Shown: in pieces, positions 27,563 through 36,266 of the stretch | How the letters are laid out: every line of letters starts with the position of its first letter | How positions within the stretch are numbered: the stretch's first letter is position 1 | Assembly: GCA_019413925.1 (NCBI GenBank) | Contig: DXMY01000035.1 | Coordinates: forward strand, 1 to 49,515 | Length of the DNA: 49,515 nucleotides | From: Collinsella sp. | GTDB taxonomy: Bacteria > Actinomycetota > Coriobacteriia > Coriobacteriales > Coriobacteriaceae | Direction: 5' to 3' | Notes under the pieces: generated by a model | What the model saw: only the letters and a program-made list of their open reading frames with translations | Databases searched by the model: none | Told to the model about the DNA's origin: nothing | Position numbers and translations under genes: made by a program

Positions 27563-30500
27563 GTGCGCAGGAATTCCATTTTTACGAAACGGTGGGTGAA
27601 GGGAAGCGCGGTCCTCGTTGCCACTGCAGCGACGCTCGTGTTTGCCAATCCCCAGCAGGCGATTGCCACGCCACTCAAGGGCGTCGACTCGGCGACCGTG
27701 TCCCAGTCTGCCTCGAATGTCGTCGACATCGATTTCGCTGACGGCATCAAGGGCCGTATTACGTTCCTCGAGGACGGTATTTTCCGTTATAACGTCGACC
27801 CCAAGGGTGAGTTTTCCGAGTACGCCACGCCGCGCAGTAAGTCCCACACGGCTAAGATCCAGGCTCAGCCCGATACCTCGGACACCTACAGCAAGCCGAG
27901 TGCGACGGTTGCCGACAAGGGCGACACTATCGAGATCACCGGCGGAAAGGCGACCGTGATCCTGGACAAGGCGACTGGCAAGATGAGTATCAAGTCAGGC
28001 GACCGTGTCGTGGTTTCCGAGTCCGCGTCCCTCGACCTTGATAAGAAGGGTACCGTCCAGACGCTCGCCAAGGAGAAGTCCGAGAACTTCTTTGGCGGCG
28101 GCACCCAGAACGGACGCTTCCTGCACACCAACCAGACCATCGCCATCTCCAACACGAACAACTGGACCGATGGCGGCGTTGCCTCGCCCAACCCGTTTTA
28201 TTGGACGAGTGACGGCTACGGCGTGCTCCGAAACACGTTTGCAGAGGGTTCCTACGACTTCGGTTCCACGGACTCATCGACGGTCACGACTTTGCACAGC
28301 GAGAATGAGTTTGATGCCTACTACTTCGTGGCGACCAACGAGGGAGCTTCGAACGTGGCAACTGAGATGCTGCAGGACTACTACAAGGTGACCGGTAACC
28401 CGGTACTGTTGCCCGAGTACGGGTTCTACCTTGGTCATCTTAATGCCTATAACCGTGATGGCTGGTCAACGACCTCGGGTCAAAAGAAGTGGGAGACCAA
28501 GGGCAGCAAGTCCTCGAGCGAGAAGGGCGACGTTAAGTACGAGTCTGGCATGTCGACGGGCTACAAGCTCGACGGCACACTTGCGGCCGAGACGCTCAAC
28601 GGTGAGGGCCCTACGGTTGATACCGAGAACATGAAAGCGACCGATTTCGACCGCCAGTTCTCTGCTCGGCAGGTTATCGATGACTACGAGGACAGCGACA
28701 TGCCGCTCGGCTGGTTCCTGCCGAACGACGGCTACGGCGCCGGCTATGGCCAGAACGGTTACTACAAGACCGGCGGCGTCAACTCCGACGGAGCGAGCTC
28801 GGCCGACCGTCTTAACGCTGTGCGTGCCAACGTCGACAACCTTAAGAAGTTCACCGAGTATGCCAACTCAAAGGGTGTGAGCACGGGCTTGTGGACCCAG
28901 TCCAACCTTGAGCCCGACAGCAACCCTGAGACCCCGTGGCATCTGCTTCGCGACTTCGACGCCGAGGTCAAGACGGGAGGCATCACTACCCTTAAGACCG
29001 ACGTTGCCTGGGTTGGATCTGGCTACTCCTTTGGTCTTAATGGCATCAAGACAGCTTATGACACGGTGACGACCGGCGCTAACAAGCGCCCCAACATCAT
29101 CACGCTCGATGGTTGGGCCGGCACGCAGCGCTTTGGTGGCATTTGGACCGGCGACCAGTATGGCGGTAACTGGGAGTACATTCGCTTCCATATCCCCACG
29201 TATATCGGTCAGAGTCTTTCGGGCAACCCCAACATCGGCTCCGACATGGATGGCATCTTTGGCGGCGACCCCATCATCTCTGCGCGTGACTACCAGTGGA
29301 AGACGTTCACGCCCTCTATGCTCGACATGGACGGTTGGGGCACCTACCGTAAATCGCCCATGACGCACGGCGATCCCTACACAGGCATCTCGCGCTTCTA
29401 TCTCAAGCTCAAGGCGCAGCTCATGCCCTATATCTACACGAGCGCGGCCTCGGCGGCCAACATCGACACGGGTAACGGCGATGCCGGCCTGCCCATGATC
29501 CGCGCCATGCTGCTTTCTGACAACTCCGAGTACGCCGCAAGCACTTCGACGCAGTACCAGTATATGTTCGGTGAGAACTTCCTAGTGGCACCGGTGTATC
29601 AGGATACCCAGGCAGATGAGAACGGCAACGACATTCGCAATGGGATCTACCTCCCCAACTACGGCACCGACGAGAATCCCACCATCTGGATCGATTACTT
29701 CTCGGGTAAGCAGTATCGCGGCGGCCAGGTTCTCAACAACTACGAGGCTCCGCTTTGGAAGCTGCCGCTGTTTGTGAAGGCCAACGCTATCGTGCCGATG
29801 TACGCCGAGAACAACAACCCCGAGGCAGTGAGCGACACCAACACCAAGGGTACCGACCGCAGTCAGCGTATCGTCGAGTTCTTCGCCACCGAGGGCGACG
29901 GCACCTTTACGCAGTACGAGGACGACGGCTCCTCCATCGAAAACAACACGACTGAAGACGATTCCTACGGCACGATCGACAATATCTCCTACGGTGAGCA
30001 TGTGAGCACCGTCTACAGCTCCAAGGCCGCAGGCGGCACCGCGACCTTTACCGCCGAGGCCTCGCAGGGCGGCTACAACGGCTACGACTCCAACCGCACC
30101 ACGACCTTCGCGGCCAATGTGTCCGCCAAGCCCACGAGCGTCGTCGCCAAGAACGGCGGATCCGCACTCAACGTGGTTGAGGTCAACTCGCAGGAGACCT
30201 TTGACGCCGCGACCCCCGAGGCCGGCCAGGCGGTCTACTTCTACAGCAAGACCCCCAACCTCAACCACTACGGCAGCGATGCGGACGGCACCGAGGCCGA
30301 GCAGGGCGAGAGCTTCAACAACACCAAGATCACCACGAACCCCAAGGTCTACGTCAAGTTCGCGAAGACCGATGTTGCTGCAGCGGCGCAGACGCTTGAG
30401 CTGGGCGGTTTCGTGAACGCCGACGCAACGCTCACAGCCGATCGCCTCAACGAGAACCTCTCCGCACCCACGAACCTTGCTGCCCCCGAGGACGTCACGA

Positions 30501-33500
30501 CCCCAACGAGCATCAAGCTCACCTGGGGAAAGGTCGATGGTGCTACCTCCTACGACCTTAAGGTCGACGGCACTGTGTTTGCCGTGGGTGATGCGGCCGA
30601 GTTCACGCACACCGACCTCGCCTACAATAGCAAGCACACCTACCAGATTCGTTCGCGCAACGCCGAGGGTTACTCCGTCTGGAGCGATGTGCTCGAGGCG
30701 AACTCCGCACTCGATCCGTGGCGGAACGTCCCCGACGCCGAGCAAATCACCTGGGAGGGCTCACTTTACGGCAGCCATAAGGCCGAGCTCGCCTTCGACC
30801 ATGAGTTCCAGTCGGGCGACGGCGGTTTCCACTCCGGTGGCAACGATCTGGGCAAGGCGCTTACCGTTGACTATGGACGCGCTTACAAGCTCGATAAGCT
30901 CGAGTACTATCCGCGCGATGACGCCGGCAACGGCACTGTGACCAAGATGCGTGTTGAGACGAGTCTCGATGGCGTCCACTGGACGAGCCAGGAGGTCGAT
31001 TGGGCACGTTCCGCTGATTGTAAGACGGTAGCGTTTGACGGCACCGTGGCCGCCCGTTACGTGCGCATGACACCGCTCGCCTCGGTCGGCAATTTCTTCT
31101 CCGCGTCCGAGATTGCCATCTACAAGACCGACGGCACGGATGGCTTCGCCGTGGGCTCCAACCTCAACAAGGCCACGATCTCCGACGGAGACTACTCCAA
31201 CATGAAGAACTACCTGGGCCTCGAGAATCGCGAGCCCGATACCCCGACGTTCGGTTCGCAGATCCGCGACCACTTCGCCGACCTCAACGATAACGGCGTT
31301 TACGACGTCTACGATTACTCGTTCACCATGGCGGGTCTTGACGGTGGCACTAAACAAAAGGGCAAGGTCGCAGGTTCGCTCGCGGTGATACCGAGCAAGA
31401 CCGAGGTCGAGGCTGGTGATGAGATCACCGTTGATGTCTATGCGGCCGACGCCAAGAACGTCAACGCCCTGGGCGCTCTCGTCAACTTCAAGAGCGACCA
31501 GTTCGAGTTTGTGTCCGAGAGCATCGCGCAGGACGGCTCGACTGCCGGCATGGAGAACCTGTCTCGCGAGAAGGTCCAGTTCGCGGACAGAACGCAGACT
31601 ATCAATCTCGCCTTTGCCAACCGCGGCGATGGCAAGCTCTACAACGGTACCGGCGCGGTGGCGAGTTTCAAGCTCAAGGCCAAGACCGCCGGCAAGGTCG
31701 AACTGCCCTCGACATCTTGGCTCATCGGTCCGGCATGCGACGCGCTTGAGTTTGCGAGCGACGGCACGGTGACGATGCCGGATGTTCCTCAGCCAACGGT
31801 CGCCGAGTACGGTCAGGATGCCTTCAACATCACGATGACCAACGATGAGCTCACGACCGACGACGGGACCAACGTCGAGAAACTTATCCAGCAGAAGAGC
31901 TATAACGCGCTGTTCGATAATAACGAGGGCGACAACGGCTTTGAGTTCCTATGGGACTGGAGCGGCAACTGGGACAGCGAGGGTAAGCTTCCGAGTTACG
32001 TGAAGCTTCCCACCACGATGACATTCGCATTTAAGACGCCGTCGAAACTCGATAGTGTCGAGGTCGTTAACCGCAACGGTGGCAACGGAACCGTGCAGAA
32101 GATCAAGGCTGTCGTGACGTTCGAGGATGGCTCGACCCAAGAGTTCGCGGGCGGGGAGTACGATTCCTTCCGGGCTCGCTACGCCTTTGGCCTCTCTGCC
32201 GAGAACAAGGGCAAGAAGGCGACCAAGGTCGAGGTCACGCCGCTTGAGGCATCGGGTGACCAGATGCTCACACTGCGTGAGGTCAACTTCAACTACACGC
32301 AGGGTGTCGAGGCCATCGAGGGTGTCGAGCTAGGCAAGAACCAGACCGAGTTCTTTGAAGGCGACATTACGCCCGTCGACGCCAAGGCTACGCCTGAGAG
32401 CGCTGGCTACCCCTATGTGACGGTCGAGAGCTCCGACCCCTCTGTGGTAAGCGTCTCCGCTGTTCAGGCTGGCGATAGCGTGAGCTACTACCTGCGTGCC
32501 AACAAGGCCGGCAAGGCAAAGATCACGGTGGCGTCGGTACTCGACCCCTCCAAGACCGCATCCTATGAGGTCGAGGTCAAGGCTGGTGTCGATACCTCTG
32601 CGCTCGTGGCAGCGCTTTCCAAGGCCGCGGGCTACAGCGAGTCCGTCTACACCAAGGATTCCTATGCAGCTCTCACCACTGCGGTCGAGGCGGCTCGGAA
32701 GCTCCTCGACAGCGGCCAGGGCAGCTATAGCAAGAAGGATGTCGCAGACGCCACTGCCAAGATCGAGAAGGCAATCGACGGCCTCAAGATGCGCCCTGTC
32801 GATGAGAAGATCCTCATCAACACGCCCGAGAACCGCAAGAACGTCAAGGTGGCCGACTTCTCGAGTGAGGCCGACTACGAGGGCAGCAACGCCGTCAACG
32901 CTCTCGACGGCGACGAGCGGACGCTTTGGCACAGCGACTGGGCCCATGGGACCGGTATGCCCCAGTATCTGAGTGTCGACCTGGGCCGCGACTACGATCT
33001 CACCGACGTTACATTCCTGCCGCGCCAGGACGGCGGCACTAACGGCGATATCTTCGAGGCCGAGATACTGGTCTCCGACACTGCCGACGGTTATGAGATG
33101 GGCACCGCCGCGTCGATGGGTACGTTCGCCTTCGACAACGACGGCCGCGTGCTCACCGACCGTGGCGACTGGAAGCAGATGAGCTTTGGCGCCGCGCGCG
33201 GTCGCTACGTGACCGTCAAGGTGATTCACGCCGGCGGTGGCGACGTTGATGCCTACTGCAGCATGGCGGAGCTCAAGTTCTACGGTACGGCCGTCCCCGA
33301 TCCGGTGGCGAAGGATGATCTCGCTACCGCGATCGAAAAGGTTGATGCCGAGGTTGCTGCCGGCGACCTCAAGGCCGGTGACTACACCGAGGCCTCCTGG
33401 ACGGCGCTCGAGAACGCCCTGGCGAGCGCCCGCGCCATCTTGAGCGATGAGGACGCCACGCAGGACGAGGTCGACCAGGCGCTCAGGGCGCTCGAGAGCG

Positions 33501-33976
33501 CCCGCGGCGCGCTCGAGAAGACCCCGGTGGTCCCGGTCGAGAATCCGACTAAGAAGCAGCTCAAGGCCCTGGTCAAGCAGGCGAAGGAGACTGACACCAG
33601 GGGCAAGACGGACGAGTCTGTCAAGGCCCTGACGGATGCCATTACCTACGCCGAGGACGTCTTGGGTGATGAGAATGCTTCCGACACCCAGCTCCAGGCG
33701 GCCTATGACCAGCTCAAGCTGGCCATTGAGAGCCTCAGGGATGCCGACTCCGGCAACCAGGGCGGCTCGGGCAACCAGGGTTCCGGCAATGGCTCGAACG
33801 GCGGCAACCAGGCGGGCAAGCCCGCAGGCGACAAGGCCCAGGGCAGCAAGAAGAACGGTTCGGCGATCCCCAATACCGGCGACCAGACGGCGGCGACCGT
33901 CGTGACCGTCGGTGGTCTCGGCGCCATCATCGCCGCGATCGGCGCTTTCTTCCATCGTCGCAGCAAGGCCAAGTAG
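27563..33976 (+). CDS. Giant cell-wall-anchored GH31 glycosidase with CBM, FIVAR and IPNTG anchor
   Basis: 2137 residues from a GTG with AAAGGAG upstream. Signal peptide ~1-35 (ending PQQAIA). A GH31 catalytic region spans ~100-800, with likely nucleophile Asp480 (TLKTDVAW) and acid/base Asp531 (WTGDQYGG). Next come FN3 (~966-1055), a discoidin-like CBM (~1055-1190), a dockerin-like loop (DLNDNGVYDVYDYSF, ~1240), a cohesin-like domain (~1270-1410), a second CBM-like module (~1413-1583), a Big-like domain, FIVAR (~1675-1747), F5/8C CBM (~1750-1911) and two more FIVARs. A Gly/Asn linker leads to IPNTG (2102-2106), a TM helix and RRSKAK. The GH31 sequence reminds me of alpha-N-acetylgalactosaminidase-type members acting on mucin O-glycans; this is tentative, and alpha-glucosidase or xylosidase activity is possible. 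Confidence 0.85.
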   Translation: MRRNSIFTKRWVKGSAVLVATAATLVFANPQQAIATPLKGVDSATVSQSASNVVDIDFADGIKGRITFLEDGIFRYNVDPKGEFSEYATPRSKSHTAKIQAQPDTSDTYSKPSATVADKGDTIEITGGKATVILDKATGKMSIKSGDRVVVSESASLDLDKKGTVQTLAKEKSENFFGGGTQNGRFLHTNQTIAISNTNNWTDGGVASPNPFYWTSDGYGVLRNTFAEGSYDFGSTDSSTVTTLHSENEFDAYYFVATNEGASNVATEMLQDYYKVTGNPVLLPEYGFYLGHLNAYNRDGWSTTSGQKKWETKGSKSSSEKGDVKYESGMSTGYKLDGTLAAETLNGEGPTVDTENMKATDFDRQFSARQVIDDYEDSDMPLGWFLPNDGYGAGYGQNGYYKTGGVNSDGASSADRLNAVRANVDNLKKFTEYANSKGVSTGLWTQSNLEPDSNPETPWHLLRDFDAEVKTGGITTLKTDVAWVGSGYSFGLNGIKTAYDTVTTGANKRPNIITLDGWAGTQRFGGIWTGDQYGGNWEYIRFHIPTYIGQSLSGNPNIGSDMDGIFGGDPIISARDYQWKTFTPSMLDMDGWGTYRKSPMTHGDPYTGISRFYLKLKAQLMPYIYTSAASAANIDTGNGDAGLPMIRAMLLSDNSEYAASTSTQYQYMFGENFLVAPVYQDTQADENGNDIRNGIYLPNYGTDENPTIWIDYFSGKQYRGGQVLNNYEAPLWKLPLFVKANAIVPMYAENNNPEAVSDTNTKGTDRSQRIVEFFATEGDGTFTQYEDDGSSIENNTTEDDSYGTIDNISYGEHVSTVYSSKAAGGTATFTAEASQGGYNGYDSNRTTTFAANVSAKPTSVVAKNGGSALNVVEVNSQETFDAATPEAGQAVYFYSKTPNLNHYGSDADGTEAEQGESFNNTKITTNPKVYVKFAKTDVAAAAQTLELGGFVNADATLTADRLNENLSAPTNLAAPEDVTTPTSIKLTWGKVDGATSYDLKVDGTVFAVGDAAEFTHTDLAYNSKHTYQIRSRNAEGYSVWSDVLEANSALDPWRNVPDAEQITWEGSLYGSHKAELAFDHEFQSGDGGFHSGGNDLGKALTVDYGRAYKLDKLEYYPRDDAGNGTVTKMRVETSLDGVHWTSQEVDWARSADCKTVAFDGTVAARYVRMTPLASVGNFFSASEIAIYKTDGTDGFAVGSNLNKATISDGDYSNMKNYLGLENREPDTPTFGSQIRDHFADLNDNGVYDVYDYSFTMAGLDGGTKQKGKVAGSLAVIPSKTEVEAGDEITVDVYAADAKNVNALGALVNFKSDQFEFVSESIAQDGSTAGMENLSREKVQFADRTQTINLAFANRGDGKLYNGTGAVASFKLKAKTAGKVELPSTSWLIGPACDALEFASDGTVTMPDVPQPTVAEYGQDAFNITMTNDELTTDDGTNVEKLIQQKSYNALFDNNEGDNGFEFLWDWSGNWDSEGKLPSYVKLPTTMTFAFKTPSKLDSVEVVNRNGGNGTVQKIKAVVTFEDGSTQEFAGGEYDSFRARYAFGLSAENKGKKATKVEVTPLEASGDQMLTLREVNFNYTQGVEAIEGVELGKNQTEFFEGDITPVDAKATPESAGYPYVTVESSDPSVVSVSAVQAGDSVSYYLRANKAGKAKITVASVLDPSKTASYEVEVKAGVDTSALVAALSKAAGYSESVYTKDSYAALTTAVEAARKLLDSGQGSYSKKDVADATAKIEKAIDGLKMRPVDEKILINTPENRKNVKVADFSSEADYEGSNAVNALDGDERTLWHSDWAHGTGMPQYLSVDLGRDYDLTDVTFLPRQDGGTNGDIFEAEILVSDTADGYEMGTAASMGTFAFDNDGRVLTDRGDWKQMSFGAARGRYVTVKVIHAGGGDVDAYCSMAELKFYGTAVPDPVAKDDLATAIEKVDAEVAAGDLKAGDYTEASWTALENALASARAILSDEDATQDEVDQALRALESARGALEKTPVVPVENPTKKQLKALVKQAKETDTRGKTDESVKALTDAITYAEDVLGDENASDTQLQAAYDQLKLAIESLRDADSGNQGGSGNQGSGNGSNGGNQAGKPAGDKAQGSKKNGSAIPNTGDQTAATVVTVGGLGAIIAAIGAFFHRRSKAK

Positions 33977-33992
33977 CCCCAGCAACAGCTAA

Positions 33993-34037
33993 GCAAGCGT
34001 GCCCGCCGTCCCACCCAAGGACGGTGGGCATGCTTTT
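33993..34037 (+). terminator. Terminator of the GH31 gene
   Basis: GCCCGCCGTCC (34001-34011) pairs with GGACGGTGGGC (34019-34029) with one G-U pair, followed by ATGCTTTTT. Confidence 0.85.
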
Positions 34038-34193
34038 TGAATGTAGGCGGAAAGCTCCGACCCTTCGGCCTTAATCTCGCAAAGCATTCCGTCTCTCACC
34101 GAACACATCGGCATCGGTGGCTATACTTGAATTATTTGCAGTTAAGGGTCGCGGATTCGCTGCGTCACCGCTCTCAACAGGAGGTCTATGTTT

Positions 34194-34658
34194 ATGGCAG
34201 ATCAGAAGCCGGTTGTCGGGATCATCATGGGTTCCAAGTCCGATCTGGGCGTTATGGAAGGCTGCACCGCCGAGCTCGAGGCACTGGGTGTGCCCTATGA
34301 GCTCGTCATTGCGAGCGCGCACCGCACGCCGGCGAAGGTCCACGAGTGGGCTTCGACTGCCGCCGATCGCGGTATCAAAGTGATTATCGCCGCCGCCGGC
34401 AAGGCCGCTCACTTGGGTGGTGTCGTGGCTGCCTTTACGCCGCTGCCGGTTATCGGCGTGCCTATGAAGACGAGTGACCTGGGCGGTATGGATTCGCTGC
34501 TGTCGATGGTGCAGATGCCTTCGGGCGTGCCCGTGGCCTGCGTTGCCATCAACGGTGCCAAGAACGCCGCCATCTATGCCACACAGATTCTGGGTGCTTG
34601 CGACCCCGAGTACCGCAAGGTTATCGAGAAGATGAAGCAGGAGATGGCTGACGCCTAA
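34194..34658 (+). CDS. purE: 5-(carboxyamino)imidazole ribonucleotide mutase
   Basis: 154 residues from MADQKPVVGIIMGSKSDLGVM. It has the PurE class I signatures GSKSD, ASAHRTP and AAAGKAAHLGGVVAA. It converts N5-CAIR to CAIR in purine synthesis. AGGAGG is nine bases before ATG 34194 but only three before the alternative ATG 34188 (two residues longer). No purK follows; the next gene is a sortase. A TATACT box at 34122-34127 may be its -10. Confidence 0.96.
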   Translation: MADQKPVVGIIMGSKSDLGVMEGCTAELEALGVPYELVIASAHRTPAKVHEWASTAADRGIKVIIAAAGKAAHLGGVVAAFTPLPVIGVPMKTSDLGGMDSLLSMVQMPSGVPVACVAINGAKNAAIYATQILGACDPEYRKVIEKMKQEMADA

Positions 34659-34693
34659 GCGTTCCGCCGTTTCACCGCAGTATAAGGAGAGCC

Positions 34694-35692
34694 ATGTCCG
34701 ATTATCAGGGAAAACGATTCAAGGCTTCTCAGATTCCCGATCCGTCGAAGCCGGGTGCTGCCCGTGCGGCACAGCAGGGTCGGACATCCTCTCCTCAGCA
34801 GTCGCGCGCGCCGCGCCCCGTGACACCGGCGACGCATCGTCGACAGGACGCGCCGGCCGCATATCGTCCTTCGTCTTATAGCTCCGCTAAGAAGCCGCCC
34901 CGGTCTTCATCGCATGCCGCGCCGTCGGATCGCACCGAGCCGCCGCGCAAAAAGCGCCACTCCATTATTCCCATTCTGCTCATCATCATCGGTATCGGTC
35001 TGATTGTCGCCGCCGCCGCTATTTTTATTAATGCCCAGATTGGCTATAAGCAGGCGAGCGATTCGTATCAGAAAATCGAGAAGCAATATGTAAGCGATAA
35101 GGACGCCAGCGGCGTGCCGATTATCGACTTTGATGCGCTTGCTCAGACGAACCCCGAGATTGTGGGTTGGATTTACGTGCCGGGAACCAACATCAACTAT
35201 CCCGTGGTGCAGACCAACAACAACTCCAAATACCTCAACACGCTGTTCGATGGCACGTCTAACGCCTCGGGTGCCATCTTCTTGGATAGCGATGACACCG
35301 CGCCGGGAATGGTCGACCAGCAGACCACGATCTACGGCCACCATATGAACGATGGGTCGATGTTCAACGTGATTTCGGATACGACTGACCAGGCAACGTT
35401 CGATAGCATTGAATATGTGTACTACATCACGCGCGATGCGACGTATAAGTTGCGTCCGCTGGCGACCAAGGTGGTCGAGGACACGTATGCCAAGGCGCGC
35501 ACGACCAATTTTGAGGGCGACGACGGACTCAAGAACTACCTGTCCGAGATGCTCGACGGCGCTTCTGCCGTGGCGAGTGATGCCACCGATCGTGCCGCTT
35601 CGGCAACTAAGGTTGTAACGCTTGTGACCTGTCGTTCGCTGTCGCTGAGCAACACACGCGCCGTCATGGTGCTCACGCCGGTCGAGGAATAA
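34694..35692 (+). CDS. Class B sortase with a long basic cytoplasmic tail
   Basis: 332 residues. Residues 1-~88 are Pro/Ser/Arg-rich and probably cytosolic. One TM helix follows (SIIPILLIIIGIGLIVAAAAIFI, ~90-112). The sortase domain has the class B features NPEIVGWIYVPGTNINYPVVQ, His216 or His217 in IYGHHMNDGSMF, Cys313 in TLVTC and Arg322 in SNTRA. It cleaves a sorting signal and links protein to the wall or to pilin subunits. No substrate with a classical NPQTN signal is nearby; the closest anchored protein is the IPNTG glycosidase one gene upstream. The pilus genes are 31 kb away. Confidence 0.92.
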   Translation: MSDYQGKRFKASQIPDPSKPGAARAAQQGRTSSPQQSRAPRPVTPATHRRQDAPAAYRPSSYSSAKKPPRSSSHAAPSDRTEPPRKKRHSIIPILLIIIGIGLIVAAAAIFINAQIGYKQASDSYQKIEKQYVSDKDASGVPIIDFDALAQTNPEIVGWIYVPGTNINYPVVQTNNNSKYLNTLFDGTSNASGAIFLDSDDTAPGMVDQQTTIYGHHMNDGSMFNVISDTTDQATFDSIEYVYYITRDATYKLRPLATKVVEDTYAKARTTNFEGDDGLKNYLSEMLDGASAVASDATDRAASATKVVTLVTCRSLSLSNTRAVMVLTPVEE

Positions 35693-35701
35693 GTTGTTCG
35701 A

Positions 35702-35738
35702 GAGTAGCTAAAAAGGCCCCGTCCCAAATTGGCTACTC
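35702..35738. repeat. Palindrome with CGTCCC core after the sortase gene
   Basis: GAGTAGC (35702-35708) pairs with GCTACTC (35732-35738). The loop carries GGCCCCGTCCCAAATT. It lies in the 67-base gap before the next gene. Confidence 0.55.
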
Positions 35739-35759
35739 GACGACGGTAAGGGAGAAATG

Positions 35760-36176
35760 ATGCTCGAGAGTGGCAAATTGATGCCTTCGATTGATGCTTG
35801 GCTGCGCGAGGCCAAGGCCGATGCTTCGGCGGCAGGCTGTGGGATGTATCTGACGCATAACGGTGTGGTGCGCGCGACGCCCAAGGCTGAGGTGCGCGGA
35901 GTCGAGACCGATGGCGTGGCGCCAGGCCACAGGGTGGGCGGCATGGTCTTTGACTACGACGCCGAAAAGGTACGGTCTGCTATCGAGACTACGCGCGCGA
36001 TGCCGGGTATCGGCTATGTGCGCGTGTGGCTGGCAAGCGGCGAGCTTACCGTAGGTGACGACATCATGCTCGTGCTTATCGGCGGGGACATTCGCCCACA
36101 CGTGGTCGATGCACTGCAGGCGCTCGTTGGCACCATCAAGAACGAATGCGTGAGTGAGGTCGAGCGCGAGGCATAG
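35760..36176 (+). CDS. MoaE-like protein lacking the usual catalytic motif
   Basis: 138 residues. The middle resembles the large (MoaE) subunit of molybdopterin synthase: a G-rich beta region (HRVGGMVFDYD), ASGELTVGDDIMLVLIGG, then a helix IRPHVVDALQALVGTIKNECV. However, the conserved HR and the C-terminal P-x-WK-K-E segment with catalytic lysines are absent, and no moaD or other moa gene is nearby. It may be a diverged or repurposed member. ATG 35760 is preferred to 35757 for spacing from GGAG. It is the last plus-strand gene before a bidirectional terminator. Confidence 0.6.
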   Translation: MLESGKLMPSIDAWLREAKADASAAGCGMYLTHNGVVRATPKAEVRGVETDGVAPGHRVGGMVFDYDAEKVRSAIETTRAMPGIGYVRVWLASGELTVGDDIMLVLIGGDIRPHVVDALQALVGTIKNECVSEVEREA

Positions 36177-36210
36177 AGGATTGCGTCGATAGAAGGATCG
36201 TTTATAAAAA

Positions 36211-36245
36211 TGCCCACCGGTACGTGTGATACCGGCGGGCATTTT
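36211..36245. terminator. Bidirectional terminator between the MoaE-like and CmpB-like genes
   Basis: TGCCCACCGGTA (36211-36222) pairs with TACCGGCGGGCA (36230-36241) with one mismatch. TTTT follows on plus and TTTTTATAAA on minus. Confidence 0.85.
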
Positions 36246-36266
36246 GCGTTTTGGGCGCGGCGGGCG

